DNA of 64,000 nucleotides from Dryocola boscaweniae (lineage in GTDB: Bacteria > Pseudomonadota > Gammaproteobacteria > Enterobacterales > Enterobacteriaceae): assembly GCF_025215095.1 (NCBI RefSeq), contig NZ_JALHAP010000078.1, positions 124,001-188,000 of the forward strand. Reading direction: 5' to 3'. The position numbers were made by a program, and so were the translations under genes. Each line of letters starts with the position of its first letter. Within the stretch, counting starts at the first letter, position 1. The notes under the pieces were generated by a model. It made no database searches, was not told where the DNA came from, and saw only the letters and a list, made by a program, of their open reading frames with translations. Shown here piece by piece: positions 45,322 to 55,213 of this stretch.

Positions 45322-46371
45322 TTATGCGATCAGGTGGTGAATACCCAGGTTAATGACAGCCCCGCCCGCAATCAGCCAGACAAATAGCGCCAGCGCCATT
45401 AACAGAGGACGTATCCCGGCTTTTCTCAGCGCGCTGATATGGGTGGTTAAACCAAGCGCCGCCATCGCCATCGCCAGCAGGAAGGTATCCAGCGTCACCA
45501 GCGTGTTCACCAGCCAGTTCGGCAGCAGGTGGAACGAGTTAAAGACCGCCACCACGATAAACAGCAGCGCAAACCATGGAATTGTGATTTTGCTCGCCTG
45601 GGCTGCTCCTGCCGGAGCAAGCTGTTTGACTCTGGCAGCAAGGAAAATAAGAAACGGCGCCAGCATCATCACGCGCAGCATTTTGGCAATCACCGCGGCG
45701 TTTTCCGTTTCCGGGCTGATGGCATGGCCGGCCGCCACAACCTGAGCGACTTCGTGCATGGTTGAGCCAGTGTAGATGCCGAATGCTTCGGGCGTGAACC
45801 AGTGGGTCACAAACGGGTAAATCATCGGATAGATAAAAATTGCCAGCGTGCCGAAGATAACCACGGTCGCGACCGCCACGGTGACTTTACTGGCTTCGGC
45901 TTTTACCACCGGTTCGGTCGCCAGAATCGCCGCCGCGCCGCAAATGCTGCTGCCTGCGCCAATCAGCCAGCTTGTTTGTTTATCCAGACCAAACACTTTC
46001 TGGCCCAGCCAGCAGGCGAGGGCGAAAGTGCTGGTTAAGGTCAGAATATCGATAATCAGACCGCTTGCGCCCACGTCGGCAATTTGCGAAAACGTCAGGC
46101 GAAAGCCATAAAGAATAATCCCCAGTCGTAATAAATGTTGTTTTGCGAACAGCACGCCGCCGTCGCACTGCTGCCATATTTTAGGATACAGGGTATTGCC
46201 GATAACCATGCCGCAGAGGATGGCGAGCGTCAGCGCGCCCAGGCCGAGTCCGGCGACGGCAGGAATATTTCCCATCCACAGCGCAAACGCGGTGATGGCG
46301 CCTGAAAGCGCCAGCCCTGGCAGAAAATGCCACAGGGTGTGACGATGAGCGGGAACAGTAAGTTCAGTCAT
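45322..46371 (-). CDS. yeiH: YeiH family putative sulfate/anion exporter
   Basis: YeiH is an inner-membrane protein of the UPF0324 family, annotated as a putative sulfate exporter and controlled by the neighbouring LysR regulator YeiE. The 349-residue protein (E. coli 349) has about ten helices and the conserved IGAGSSICGAAAILATEPV and GSTMHEVAQVVAAGHA motifs. It is divergent from yeiE with about 100 bases between them, which holds an AT-rich LysR-type region (aaaattgattatatatttat). Confidence 0.93.
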   Translation of the reverse strand: MTELTVPAHRHTLWHFLPGLALSGAITAFALWMGNIPAVAGLGLGALTLAILCGMVIGNTLYPKIWQQCDGGVLFAKQHLLRLGIILYGFRLTFSQIADVGASGLIIDILTLTSTFALACWLGQKVFGLDKQTSWLIGAGSSICGAAAILATEPVVKAEASKVTVAVATVVIFGTLAIFIYPMIYPFVTHWFTPEAFGIYTGSTMHEVAQVVAAGHAISPETENAAVIAKMLRVMMLAPFLIFLAARVKQLAPAGAAQASKITIPWFALLFIVVAVFNSFHLLPNWLVNTLVTLDTFLLAMAMAALGLTTHISALRKAGIRPLLMALALFVWLIAGGAVINLGIHHLIA

Positions 46372-46474
46372 AACCTTCTCCTTTGTGATGGCTAAAGGTT
46401 AAGGTGGACTGGCTTAAAAATAAAATTGATTATATATTTATAATCAATCTGAATAAGTGATAAGACAGGTTTTT

Positions 46475-47341
46475 ATGCACATCACCTTACGGCAGCTTGA
46501 AGTGTTCGCCGAAGTCTTAAAAAGCGGTTCAACCACCCAAGCCTCGCAGATGCTGGCGCTTTCTCAGTCGGCGGTGAGCGCAGCCCTTGCCGATCTTGAA
46601 GGACAGCTTGGCGTTCAGCTTTTTGACCGCGTGGGCAAGAGGCTGGTCATCAACGAACACGGGCGTTTGCTTTATCCGCGCGTAGTTGGATTGCTTGAGC
46701 AGGCGGGTGAAATAGAGCAGCTTTTCCGGGAAGATAATGGCGCTATCCGCGTTTACGCCAGCAGCACCATCGGCAACTATATTTTGCCGGCGATGATCGC
46801 CCGCTACCGCCGTGACTTTCCGTCATTGCCGCTGGAAATGAGCGTGGGCAACAGCCAGGACGTGATTAACGCCGTGGCGGACTTTCGGGTGGATATCGGC
46901 CTTATCGAAGGCCCGAGCCATATGACGGAGCTGGTGACCGAGCCGTGGCTGGAGGACGAGCTGGTGGTGTTTGCCGCGCCGTCGGCGCCGCTGCTGTCAA
47001 AACCCGTCACTCTTGAGTCGCTCGCAGCCCAGCAGTGGATCCTGCGTGAAAAAGGATCGGGCACGCGTGAAATTGTCGATTATCTTTTGCTTTCGCATCT
47101 GCCGCAGTTTCATCTGGGAATGGAGCTTGGCAATTCAGAAGCGATTAAGCATGCCGTTCGTCACGGGCTGGGAATTAGCTGCCTTTCGCGCAGGGTCATT
47201 GAAGAACAGCTCGAGACCGGCTCGCTGGTCGAAGTGGCGGTGCCGCTGCCGCGCCTGGTACGCACGCTGTATCGTATCCATCACCGACAAAAGCATATCT
47301 CTAACGCCCTGCAGCGTTTCCTGCGCTACTGCGAAGCCTGA
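46475..47341 (+). CDS. yeiE: LysR-type regulator YeiE
   Basis: YeiE is a LysR-family regulator that responds to sulfite and iron-related stress and acts on the divergent yeiH and, in some relatives, lysP. The ATG at 46475 gives 288 residues beginning [20 protein letters not shown], the start of E. coli YeiE; an upstream GTG at 46457 is less likely. The winged helix-turn-helix [20 protein letters not shown] occupies residues 18-40, followed by a periplasmic-binding-protein-like ligand domain (about 90-288). Confidence 0.94.
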   Translation: MHITLRQLEVFAEVLKSGSTTQASQMLALSQSAVSAALADLEGQLGVQLFDRVGKRLVINEHGRLLYPRVVGLLEQAGEIEQLFREDNGAIRVYASSTIGNYILPAMIARYRRDFPSLPLEMSVGNSQDVINAVADFRVDIGLIEGPSHMTELVTEPWLEDELVVFAAPSAPLLSKPVTLESLAAQQWILREKGSGTREIVDYLLLSHLPQFHLGMELGNSEAIKHAVRHGLGISCLSRRVIEEQLETGSLVEVAVPLPRLVRTLYRIHHRQKHISNALQRFLRYCEA

Positions 47342-47518
47342 CGCACCAAAAAATGGCAGAGGCACTCCGTTGGGGTGCCGCTGCGAAGCAGCCTCGCGTC
47401 ACGATTAGTCCAGAACTCCCCATTTCGCAAGAAAATATCCTCCCGTGCTTCGTTGGCACATTAGTTGCAGATTTGAATATAAAGAATCTTTTGTTTCAAT
47501 CAGGCGAAGAGGCTGCAT

Positions 47519-48310
47519 ATGACGATGAAGAAATGGTTATTCACTTTAGTTGGCGCAACGGTTCTGCTGGCTCAGGCCACTGCGGCGATGGCGGATCGGC
47601 TGCAGGATATAGAAAAACGCGGCGTGCTGCGCGTGGCGGTGCCGCAGGATTTCCCTCCGTTTGGTTCGGTGAGTACCGACCTGCAGCCCCAGGGCTACGA
47701 TATCGATATGGCGGCCTTGCTTGCCAAAGGCATGAAGGTAAAACTGGAGCTGGTGCCGGTGACCAGCGCCAACCGCGTACCTTATCTGCAAACGAATAAG
47801 GTGGATTTGGTTATCTCCAGCCTCGGTAAAAACGCCGAGCGCGAAAAGGTTATCGACTTCAGTCGCGCCTATGCGCCGTTCTTCCTCGGCGTCTTTGGCC
47901 CGCAGGACAGTACTCTGAGCGATGTTAAAGCATTGAGCGGCAAATCCGTGGGCGTAACGCGCGGCGCGGTGGAGGATATGGTGCTAAGCGACCTTGCCCC
48001 GAAAGACGCTGAGGTAAAACGCTATGAAGATAACAACACCACGATTTCCGCTTATCTTTCCGGCCAGGTGCAGTACCTTGCCACCGGCAACCTCGTCGTG
48101 GCGGCTATCGCCCGTCAGAATCCGGCAAAAGCGCCGGTCAGCATGTTTATGCTTAAAGATTCGCCGTGCTTTATCGGGCTGAAGAAAGGCGAGCCGGCGC
48201 TGAAGGCGAAAGTGGACGAGCTTATCGCTGCAGCGCTTAAAGACGATACCCTCAATACGATGTCGCAGAAATGGATGCACGCGCCGCTGCCTGCCAGCAT
48301 CGCGCTTTGA
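47519..48310 (+). CDS. Amino acid ABC transporter substrate-binding protein
   Basis: This periplasmic protein of the SBP_bac_3 family would bind a polar amino acid for the following permeases. The 263-residue protein has a signal peptide (KKWLFTLVGATVLLAQATAAMA, about 4-25) and the typical opening RGVLRVAVPQDFPPFGSV, then GYDIDMAALLAKGM and NKVDLVISSLGKNAERE. Ribosome site gaagagg fits ATG 47519. It is the first of four genes (binding protein, two permeases, ATPase) placed between yeiE and lysP, where E. coli has nothing comparable. The substrate cannot be read from sequence. Confidence 0.88.
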   Translation: MTMKKWLFTLVGATVLLAQATAAMADRLQDIEKRGVLRVAVPQDFPPFGSVSTDLQPQGYDIDMAALLAKGMKVKLELVPVTSANRVPYLQTNKVDLVISSLGKNAEREKVIDFSRAYAPFFLGVFGPQDSTLSDVKALSGKSVGVTRGAVEDMVLSDLAPKDAEVKRYEDNNTTISAYLSGQVQYLATGNLVVAAIARQNPAKAPVSMFMLKDSPCFIGLKKGEPALKAKVDELIAAALKDDTLNTMSQKWMHAPLPASIAL

Positions 48311-48322
48311 GGTGCGGGGAAG

Positions 48323-48988
48323 ATGACCACGCAACTTGATTTTGCTGCGCTGCTGCCATTCTGGCCGGAGTTGCTCTCCGGCCTGTGGACCACGCTAACG
48401 TTAACCGCGCTGGCGACCGTGGGCGGCATCGCCATCGGCATTACCGGTGCGGCGATTCGCAGCGGTAAGCCGGGGCTGCTGAGCCTGATATGGGGCGGTT
48501 ATGTTGAGCTTATCCGCAATACGCCGTTTGTGGTGCAGCTCTTCTTTATCGTCTTCGGCCTGCCGGGGCTGGGGCTGAAGCTTACCGCCGGACAGGCGGC
48601 CCTGATTGCCATGCTGGTGAACCTTGGCGCGTACAGCACCGAGATCGTTCGCGCCGGTATCCAGGTCACGCCGAAAGGGCAGTGGGAAGCCGCGCGAGTG
48701 CTGGGGCTTACCCGCAGCCAGACATTCGTGCGCGTGGTGCTCCCTCCTGCGCTGAAACGTATTTATCCGGCGCTGGTCAGCCAGTGCATCATTGTGATGC
48801 TTGGATCGTCAGTGGTGTCTCAGGTTTCCTATGAGGAGCTGACGTTTATGGCAAATCTAATTCAGTCGCGCACCTTCCTGAGCTTTGAGGTCTATCTGGT
48901 TACCACGCTGATGTATCTCGCCCTGTCGCTGCTGATGCGTCAGGCGCTCCTTGCCGCCGGGCGAAAATGGTTAGGGAGTGATGTCTGA
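48323..48988 (+). CDS. Amino acid ABC transporter permease 1 (HisM/GltJ type)
   Basis: This 221-residue inner-membrane permease has about five helices, the N-terminal LSGLWTTLTLTALATVGGIAI of the polar amino acid permease family, RNTPFVVQLFFIVFGLPG and the EAA loop QWEAARVLGLTRSQTFVRVV that docks on the ATPase. Its stop overlaps the start of the second permease (tgatg), showing coupling. Confidence 0.9.
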   Translation: MTTQLDFAALLPFWPELLSGLWTTLTLTALATVGGIAIGITGAAIRSGKPGLLSLIWGGYVELIRNTPFVVQLFFIVFGLPGLGLKLTAGQAALIAMLVNLGAYSTEIVRAGIQVTPKGQWEAARVLGLTRSQTFVRVVLPPALKRIYPALVSQCIIVMLGSSVVSQVSYEELTFMANLIQSRTFLSFEVYLVTTLMYLALSLLMRQALLAAGRKWLGSDV

Positions 48989-49644
48989 TGATGAGTTTTA
49001 CCGACTGGGATATCGTACGTAACCTTCTGCTTGCGGCGCGCTGGACCGTGCTGCTGTCGCTAATCGCCTTCTTCTGCGGCACGCTGGTCACCCTTCCGCT
49101 TCTGCTGCTGCGCATCAGCCGCTGGGCATGGCCAAAGCGCCTGATTAGCGGCTATGTGGCGCTGTTTCAGGGAACGCCTTTGTTGATGCAGCTTTTCCTC
49201 GCTTTCTTCGGCATCGCGCTGTTTGGCATAGACGTCAGCCCCTGGACGGCGGCGACGCTGGCCCTGACTCTGTTTACCAGCGCATTTTTGCTGGATATCT
49301 GGTACGGCAGCCTCCGCGCATTGCCGAAAGGGCAATGGGAAGCGTGTCGCTGTCTCGGGCTGAGTTTCGGCCAGACGCTGTGCCGGGTGATTGCTCCCCA
49401 GGCGCTGCGCATCGCCATCGCGCCGACGGTGGGGTTTTCAGTACAGGTGATTAAAGGCACCGCGCTGGCTTCCATTATCGGCTTCGTCGAGCTGACCAAA
49501 GCCGGCACCATGCTCAACAACGTCACCTTCGAACCGTTTAAAGTGTTCGGCCTGGTGGCGCTTGGCTACTTCCTGCTGTGTTATCCGCTGTCGCGCTACA
49601 GCCGCTATCTGGAGAAAAAGTTCCATGCCGCTCATCACCATTAA
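48988..49644 (+). CDS. Amino acid ABC transporter permease 2 (HisQ/GltK type)
   Basis: The 218-residue second permease has the same organisation as the first: five or so helices, GTPLLMQLFLAFFGIALFG and the EAA loop QWEACRCLGLSFGQTLCRVI. The pair forms the heterodimeric channel. It overlaps the ATPase gene by 20 bases. Confidence 0.9.
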   Translation: MMSFTDWDIVRNLLLAARWTVLLSLIAFFCGTLVTLPLLLLRISRWAWPKRLISGYVALFQGTPLLMQLFLAFFGIALFGIDVSPWTAATLALTLFTSAFLLDIWYGSLRALPKGQWEACRCLGLSFGQTLCRVIAPQALRIAIAPTVGFSVQVIKGTALASIIGFVELTKAGTMLNNVTFEPFKVFGLVALGYFLLCYPLSRYSRYLEKKFHAAHHH

Positions 49645-50362
49645 CGATGTTCAGAAGTTCTACGGCGAAAACCACGTCCTGAAAGGCGTGAGCCTTGATA
49701 TTGAAATGGGCGAGGTGGTGTCCATCATTGGCCGCAGCGGCTCCGGGAAAAGCACGCTTTTACGCTGCATGAACGGGCTGGAAGGGTATCAGGACGGCAG
49801 TATCAAACTTGGCGGTATGACTATTACCGACCGGGAATCCCAGGCGCGGGATATTAGCCGTTCGATAGGGATGGTATTCCAGAGCTTTAACCTGTTTCCG
49901 CATATGACGGCATTGGAAAACGTGATGCTTGCGCCGCGCCGGGTATTAAAGAAAAGCGCCGCCGAATGCCGCGAGCTGGCGCTGGAGATGTTGAATAAAG
50001 TTGGTCTGGGCGAGCGCGTCGATTACTACCCGGCCAACCTTTCGGGCGGCCAGCAGCAGCGCGTTGCTATCGCCCGGGCGCTGGCGATGAATCCGAAAGT
50101 CCTGCTGTGCGATGAAATCACTTCAGCGCTGGACCCGGAGCTGGTGGGCGAGGTCCTCAAAGTGCTGGAACAGCTTGCGGCGGAAGGGATGACGCTGATT
50201 CTTGTGACTCATGAAATGAACTTCGCAAGGGAAGTGGGCGATCGCGTAGTGTTTATGCATCAGGGGAAAGTGTGGGAGCAGGGCGAGAGCAAAACATTCT
50301 TCGCCAGCCCGCGTACGCAGGAGCTTCAGCAGTTCATCTCGTCCGTTCGCGGACTCGGTTAA
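49625..50362 (+). CDS. Amino acid ABC transporter ATPase (GlnQ type)
   Basis: The ATG at 49625 gives a 245-residue ATPase (MPLITINDVQKFYGENHVLK) of the usual GlnQ/HisP size. Walker A is GRSGSGKST (about 38-46), the Q-loop MVFQSFNLFPHMT, the signature LSGGQQQR, Walker B VLLCDEITSALDPE and the switch histidine in LVTHEM. It closes the four-gene importer operon, followed by a terminator. Confidence 0.92.
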   Translation: MPLITINDVQKFYGENHVLKGVSLDIEMGEVVSIIGRSGSGKSTLLRCMNGLEGYQDGSIKLGGMTITDRESQARDISRSIGMVFQSFNLFPHMTALENVMLAPRRVLKKSAAECRELALEMLNKVGLGERVDYYPANLSGGQQQRVAIARALAMNPKVLLCDEITSALDPELVGEVLKVLEQLAAEGMTLILVTHEMNFAREVGDRVVFMHQGKVWEQGESKTFFASPRTQELQQFISSVRGLG

Positions 50363-50368
50363 TCCCTC

Positions 50369-50403
50369 ACCGCCTGCCGGTTTAGCCGGGCAGGCGGTTT
50401 TTA
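50369..50403 (+). terminator. Terminator of the amino acid importer operon
   Basis: Stem ccgcctgcc/ggcaggcgg with a T-run, just after the ATPase stop. Confidence 0.9.
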
Positions 50404-50550
50404 TCACACCCGCGCCCCCCGTCTGATAAGTCCTTTACTTATAATTCAACTCAGATCATGAAGGTCTCTTATAACCCGGCATTTGTACTATATGTATCGG
50501 GTTGTTTTGCTACAATCGCGCCTCATTTTTTCGAAGGACCGCAATTTTCT

Positions 50551-52020
50551 ATGGTTTCTCAAGATAAAACCACACAAGCGCCTGGCCTGCGTCGTGAGCT
50601 TAAAGCGCGCCACCTGACGATGATCGCCATCGGCGGTTCCATCGGTACGGGGCTTTTTGTCGCATCCGGTGCGACCATTTCTCAGGCGGGCCCTGGCGGC
50701 GCGCTGTTGTCCTACATGCTGATTGGTCTGATGGTTTATTTCCTGATGACAAGCCTGGGCGAACTCGCCGCTTACATGCCCGTTTCCGGCTCTTTTGCGA
50801 CCTACGGTCAGCAATATGTCGAAGAAGGCTTTGGCTTCGCGCTGGGCTGGAACTACTGGTACAACTGGGCGGTGACCATCGCCGTCGACCTCGTCGCCTC
50901 CCAACTGGTGATGAACTACTGGTTCCCGGACACCCCGGGCTGGATCTGGAGCGCGCTGTTCCTCGGTATCATGTTCCTGCTCAACTACATCTCCGTGAAA
51001 GGTTTTGGCGAAGCGGAATACTGGTTCTCGCTGATTAAAGTGACCACCGTCATTATCTTTATCATCGTTGGCGTGATGATGATCGTCGGCATCTTTAAAG
51101 GGGCGCAGCCGGCGGGCTGGAGCAACTGGACAATTGGCGATGCGCCGTTTGCCGGCGGCTTCTCGGCGATGATTGGCGTGGCGATGATCGTCGGCTTCTC
51201 TTTCCAGGGCACCGAGCTTATCGGCGTTGCGGCGGGCGAATCTGAAGATCCGGGCAAAAACATTCCACGCGCCGTGCGTCAGGTTTTCTGGCGTATCCTG
51301 CTGTTCTATGTGTTCGCGATTCTGATCATTAGCCTGATCATTCCTTATACCGATCCGAGCCTGCTGCGCAACGACGTGAAGGATATCGGCGTTAGCCCGT
51401 TCACGCTGGTGTTCCAGCACGCGGGGCTGTTGTCTGCGGCGGCGGTCATGAACGCGGTTATTCTGACGGCGGTGCTGTCTGCGGGTAACTCCGGCATGTA
51501 TGCGTCAACCCGTATGCTGTACACCCTGGCCTGCGATGGTAAAGCGCCGCGTATTTTCTCGAAGCTTTCTAAAGGCGGCGTGCCGCGTAACGCGCTGTAT
51601 GCGACGACCGTGATTGCGGCGCTGTGCTTCCTGACGTCGATGTTTGGCAACCAGACCGTTTACCTGTGGCTGCTTAATACCTCGGGGATGACCGGCTTTA
51701 TCGCCTGGCTGGGGATTGCCATCAGCCATTACCGTTTCCGTCGCGGCTATGTGAAACAGGGTTACGATATTAAGGATTTGCCGTACGTTTCAGGCTTCTT
51801 CCCGCTGGGGCCGATCTTTGCCTTCGTGCTGTGTTTAATCATCACGCTTGGGCAGAACTACGAAGCGTTCCTGAGTGATACCATCGACTGGGGCGGCGTG
51901 ATGGCGACCTATATCGGTATCCCGCTGTTCCTGGTTATCTGGTTCGGCTACAAGCTGACCAAAGGCAGCCGTTTCGTGAAATACAGCGAAATGACCTTCC
52001 CGGCCAGCATTAAGAAATAA
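50551..52020 (+). CDS. lysP: Lysine-specific permease LysP
   Basis: LysP is a proton-coupled lysine importer of the APC family and a co-sensor of CadC in acid stress. The ATG at 50551 gives 489 residues as in E. coli, starting MVSQDKTTQAPGLRRELKAR; the frame reaches 50458 but that extension is not conserved. Twelve helices are predicted, with IAIGGSIGTGLFVASGATIS in helix 1 and GFSFQGTELIGVAAGESEDP around helix 6. It stands alone, downstream of the ABC importer and followed by a terminator. Confidence 0.96.
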   Translation: MVSQDKTTQAPGLRRELKARHLTMIAIGGSIGTGLFVASGATISQAGPGGALLSYMLIGLMVYFLMTSLGELAAYMPVSGSFATYGQQYVEEGFGFALGWNYWYNWAVTIAVDLVASQLVMNYWFPDTPGWIWSALFLGIMFLLNYISVKGFGEAEYWFSLIKVTTVIIFIIVGVMMIVGIFKGAQPAGWSNWTIGDAPFAGGFSAMIGVAMIVGFSFQGTELIGVAAGESEDPGKNIPRAVRQVFWRILLFYVFAILIISLIIPYTDPSLLRNDVKDIGVSPFTLVFQHAGLLSAAAVMNAVILTAVLSAGNSGMYASTRMLYTLACDGKAPRIFSKLSKGGVPRNALYATTVIAALCFLTSMFGNQTVYLWLLNTSGMTGFIAWLGIAISHYRFRRGYVKQGYDIKDLPYVSGFFPLGPIFAFVLCLIITLGQNYEAFLSDTIDWGGVMATYIGIPLFLVIWFGYKLTKGSRFVKYSEMTFPASIKK

Positions 52021-52026
52021 AAAACT

Positions 52027-52053
52027 GAGGGCGCGATTATCGCGCCCTTTTAT
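52027..52053 (+). terminator. Terminator of lysP
   Basis: Stem gggcgcg/cgcgccc followed by ttttatttt, eight bases after the lysP stop. Confidence 0.9.
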
Positions 52054-52083
52054 TTTGCCTGTTATTAACCGTACGTTCAGTGA

Positions 52084-54042
52084 TTAGAAGTTATAGGTTA
52101 AGCCCAGGGTATAACGGCGCCCGTCGAGAATGGTGCCGTAATTATTGTAATCAATAGTTTTATCGAAGACGTTATAGACCCCGGCCGAAACCGTCATATC
52201 TTTGTTTGCGTTATAACGCAGACCAACATCCACCAGCGTGTAGGAAGGCGTGCTTTCAGCCATGGAGGTTCTGCTCAGGTATTCTGAAGTTTTCCCGCGC
52301 AGATTCAAACGGCTCCAGAAGCCGACGTCCGGGGTGGCCTGCCAGTCAAGCGTTGAGTTAAACATATGCTTAGGCATTTTATTCAACGGCTTGCCAGAGA
52401 ATTGCCCGCTCTTTTGCTCTGATTCTGTGTAGGTATAGTTGCTGCTCAGGTTCAGCGTTTTCGTTATCTTCCACCCAAAGGTGGATTCCACGCCGCGCAT
52501 GTTGGCTTTGTCCACGTTTACCCTGTCGCTAACGAAGTCATAGCTGTGGTTGCCGATACGGCACGCAGGATCGGCGCTGCTGTTACAGCGGCGAACTTCA
52601 GTGATTTTATCCTTAAAATCAGTATTAAACAGAGTGATACCGGCATTAAGGTTATCGTTGTTGTCCCAGAGCAGGGCAATTTCTTCGCTCAGGCTTTTTT
52701 CAGGCTTGAGGTCGGGGTTACCCACGATAATTCCATCCAGTCGTCCTCCCCCGGTCACCTGCCCCCAACTGGCGGAGGATTGACGTAAATCCGGAGAGCG
52801 GTAACCTGCGGAAACGCCGCCTTTAAGCGTCCATTGTTCAGTCAGGTGCCAGACCCCGTAGCCACGCGGTGTCCAGTGAGTTCCGTAGTTTTCGTCTTTA
52901 TCCATACGCAGGCCGCCCGTCAACGTGAAGCTGTCCGTCATTGCCCACTCGTCTTCGCTAAACAGCGCCCAGCTCCAGCGCGTCAGCTTGTTGAGGCCCT
53001 GGGCTGCTTCAAGCTGGTTGCCGTCGTCCTTGAGTTTTTCATAACGATACTGTCCGCCGAGCGTTAACGTATGGTCGCCTAAGAAGAGCTGGTTTTGGTT
53101 ATTGAGAATGGTGTTGTAAGACTCCATGTCACGCCCGGGGTTGTTGGTTTTCTCCTGTTGGACATAGGTCGTGGTATTAAAATCATCGTAATAACCGTGG
53201 TGGGTCAGGGCATAAGTCGTATGCTCATAGCGGCTTTCGCTTTTGGAGCTGTCTATCGCCGCTGATTCGCCCGGCGTACTGTTTCTATCCTGTAATTCTC
53301 TTGAAATATCAAGGTCAAAATCGTTTTTTTCATCCGGCGTGAGATTCAAAGCGACCGAACCATTACGCATTTTCTGTTCGTTATAGCCATTAAGGATTTT
53401 ATCTTCGGCCCGGCGTGAGAGTAACCCGGTGACTTTGGCGCCCAGCAATCCCTCAATAAGGGGACCGGAGGCATAGAAGTCCGTCTGGAATAAGTCGCCG
53501 GAATCGTTATTTTCCTGGAACGTGGCGTCGCCATGCAATGAGCCGGTCCAGCCGCGTGTATTCGACGTTTTTTTGGTGATGACGTTAATCACGCCGCCCA
53601 TCGCATCGGAACCGTACAGAGAGGACATAGGCCCACGGATAACCTCAATACGTTCGATGGACTCCAGAGGAGGCATCCACCCCTGTTCAATGCCGGCATT
53701 ATCGCTGTTAGGCCGCGTACCTCGGGTACTGATACGTTTGCCATCGATTAAAAACAATGTGTACTGGGAAGACATGCCGCGAATACTGATATCGCTGCTG
53801 CTGCCACCGCCAGTGACCACAACGCCGGGCACGTCTCTTAGCGCATCGGTAATGTCACGATAGGCTTTATCTTCAATTTGCTGTTTGGTAATGACAGAGA
53901 TTGAAGCCGGCGCGTTCTGTATTTTCTGTTCAAAGCCCGTAGCCGTCACAACAAGCGTGTCTTGTGTTTCCGCCAGGACAAGAGAGGGTGTTGAAGCTGC
54001 GCAAATAAATGCGGATATGAGTTTAATGCGAGGTATAGCCAT
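52084..54042 (-). CDS. TonB-dependent siderophore receptor (CirA position, FepA/IrgA-like)
   Basis: This outer-membrane receptor imports a ferric siderophore using TonB energy. The ATG at 54042 has ggag eight bases upstream and gives 652 residues; an ATG at 54051 has no ribosome site. Signal peptide about 1-25 (ending SLVLA), TonB box DTLVVTA, plug domain (about 35-155) with ISVITKQQIEDKAYRDITDA and VIRGPMSSLYGSDAMGGVIN, then a 22-strand barrel ending RRYTLGLTYNF. A disulfide pair is likely in RRCNSSADPACRIG. Although located where E. coli has cirA, the sequence departs strongly from CirA and is nearer to catecholate receptors of the IrgA/BfrA/FepA group. A Fur box lies upstream. Confidence 0.87.
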   Translation of the reverse strand: MAIPRIKLISAFICAASTPSLVLAETQDTLVVTATGFEQKIQNAPASISVITKQQIEDKAYRDITDALRDVPGVVVTGGGSSSDISIRGMSSQYTLFLIDGKRISTRGTRPNSDNAGIEQGWMPPLESIERIEVIRGPMSSLYGSDAMGGVINVITKKTSNTRGWTGSLHGDATFQENNDSGDLFQTDFYASGPLIEGLLGAKVTGLLSRRAEDKILNGYNEQKMRNGSVALNLTPDEKNDFDLDISRELQDRNSTPGESAAIDSSKSESRYEHTTYALTHHGYYDDFNTTTYVQQEKTNNPGRDMESYNTILNNQNQLFLGDHTLTLGGQYRYEKLKDDGNQLEAAQGLNKLTRWSWALFSEDEWAMTDSFTLTGGLRMDKDENYGTHWTPRGYGVWHLTEQWTLKGGVSAGYRSPDLRQSSASWGQVTGGGRLDGIIVGNPDLKPEKSLSEEIALLWDNNDNLNAGITLFNTDFKDKITEVRRCNSSADPACRIGNHSYDFVSDRVNVDKANMRGVESTFGWKITKTLNLSSNYTYTESEQKSGQFSGKPLNKMPKHMFNSTLDWQATPDVGFWSRLNLRGKTSEYLSRTSMAESTPSYTLVDVGLRYNANKDMTVSAGVYNVFDKTIDYNNYGTILDGRRYTLGLTYNF

Positions 54043-54180
54043 ATTTTCCACTCCATGTGTTAAGGAAAGGCTCCATCAGAAATAACCCGGTAATAATTGT
54101 GTATATCTTTGACTTCTAAGCCTCTTTGCCGATGGAGAACCGTGGGGGATTGTACAAAAAAATCAAATTTTGTAAACACG

Positions 54181-54199
54181 AATGATATTAATTATCATT
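54181..54199 (-). promoter_or_regulatory. Fur box of the TonB receptor gene
   Basis: aatgatattaattatcatt is a nearly perfect 19-base palindrome matching the Fur consensus (GATAATGATAATCATTATC), about 140 bases upstream of the receptor start. It predicts iron repression. Confidence 0.88.
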
Positions 54200-54271
54200 T
54201 TGTTTAATTGTGGAGGGATTCGACAGGGAGTGAGAAGGGGAAATAAAAGGCGGGAAACGTCCCGCCTGATG

Positions 54272-55105
54272 CTATTTCAACAGATGCTCCGCGTGGAAAC
54301 GCAGGTGATCCTCTACGAAGGTGGCGATAAAGTAATAGCTATGATCGTAGCCCGGCTGCACGCGCAGGGTTAACGGCCAATTTTTTTGCCTTGCCACTTC
54401 CGCAAACTGCGCAGGTTGTAGCTGGTCGGCCAGGAACTGATCGGCATCGCCCTGATCGATAAGCGTCGGCAATGCGTTTGCCGAATCGGCGTCCATCAGC
54501 AGGCAGCAACTGTCCCACGCGCGCCACTGGCTTTCATCCGCCCCAAGATAGGCGGTAAACGCTTTTTGGCCCCACGGCACGCGCGTTGGGTTCACAATCG
54601 GCGCAAACGCGGAAACGGAGCAGAAACGACCCGGGTTTTTCAGCGCGATGCTTAATGCGCCGTGCCCGCCCATAGAATGCCCGAAGATCGAGGCTTTTTC
54701 GCTAATGCTGAAGTTATCGGCAATTAAAGCCGGCAGTTCGTCGCAAATATAATCATACATGCGGAAATGCCCGGCCCAGGGCTGTTGGGTCGCGTTGAGA
54801 TAGAAGCCTGCGCCCTGGCCCAAATCATAGCTTTCGCTATTCGGCACGTGCTCACCGCGCGGGCTGGTATCCGGCATCACCAGAACAATGCCCAGCTCCG
54901 CCGCTATGCGCTGCGCGCAAGCTTTGGTGGTGAAGTTCTCATCGTTGCAGGTTAATCCAGATAGCCAGTACAGAACGGGTGGGGGATTAGTGCGCGGTGG
55001 AGGCAAAAAAATACTGAATGTCATCGCGCAGTTAAGTACCGAGGAATCATGGCGCCAGCGCTGTTGCCAGCCTTCAAAACATCGGTGTTCTTCGAGGAGT
55101 TCCAT
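54272..55105 (-). CDS. yeiG: S-formylglutathione hydrolase (YeiG)
   Basis: YeiG hydrolyses S-formylglutathione to formate and glutathione in formaldehyde detoxification, and acts on other small thioesters. The 277-residue alpha/beta hydrolase (E. coli 278) has the nucleophile elbow GHSMGGHG (Ser about 145), [16 protein letters not shown] near the start, and the catalytic His in [13 protein letters not shown]. No formaldehyde dehydrogenase gene is adjacent, as in E. coli for yeiG. Confidence 0.95.
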   Translation of the reverse strand: MELLEEHRCFEGWQQRWRHDSSVLNCAMTFSIFLPPPRTNPPPVLYWLSGLTCNDENFTTKACAQRIAAELGIVLVMPDTSPRGEHVPNSESYDLGQGAGFYLNATQQPWAGHFRMYDYICDELPALIADNFSISEKASIFGHSMGGHGALSIALKNPGRFCSVSAFAPIVNPTRVPWGQKAFTAYLGADESQWRAWDSCCLLMDADSANALPTLIDQGDADQFLADQLQPAQFAEVARQKNWPLTLRVQPGYDHSYYFIATFVEDHLRFHAEHLLK

Positions 55106-55213
55106 CAGGACAGTTCCTTAATTATCTTCAGGATCAATGAACAACTTTCACTTCACCCCAGTCTAGTCATGCTGCATCATGCTGACAACGATATTGTAAC
55201 AATTGAGGTCGAC

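Noticed and set aside
50488..51420. 310-codon frame antisense to lysP
   Set aside because: It is a shadow of lysP with Arg/His/Asp-rich nonsense composition and no ribosome site.
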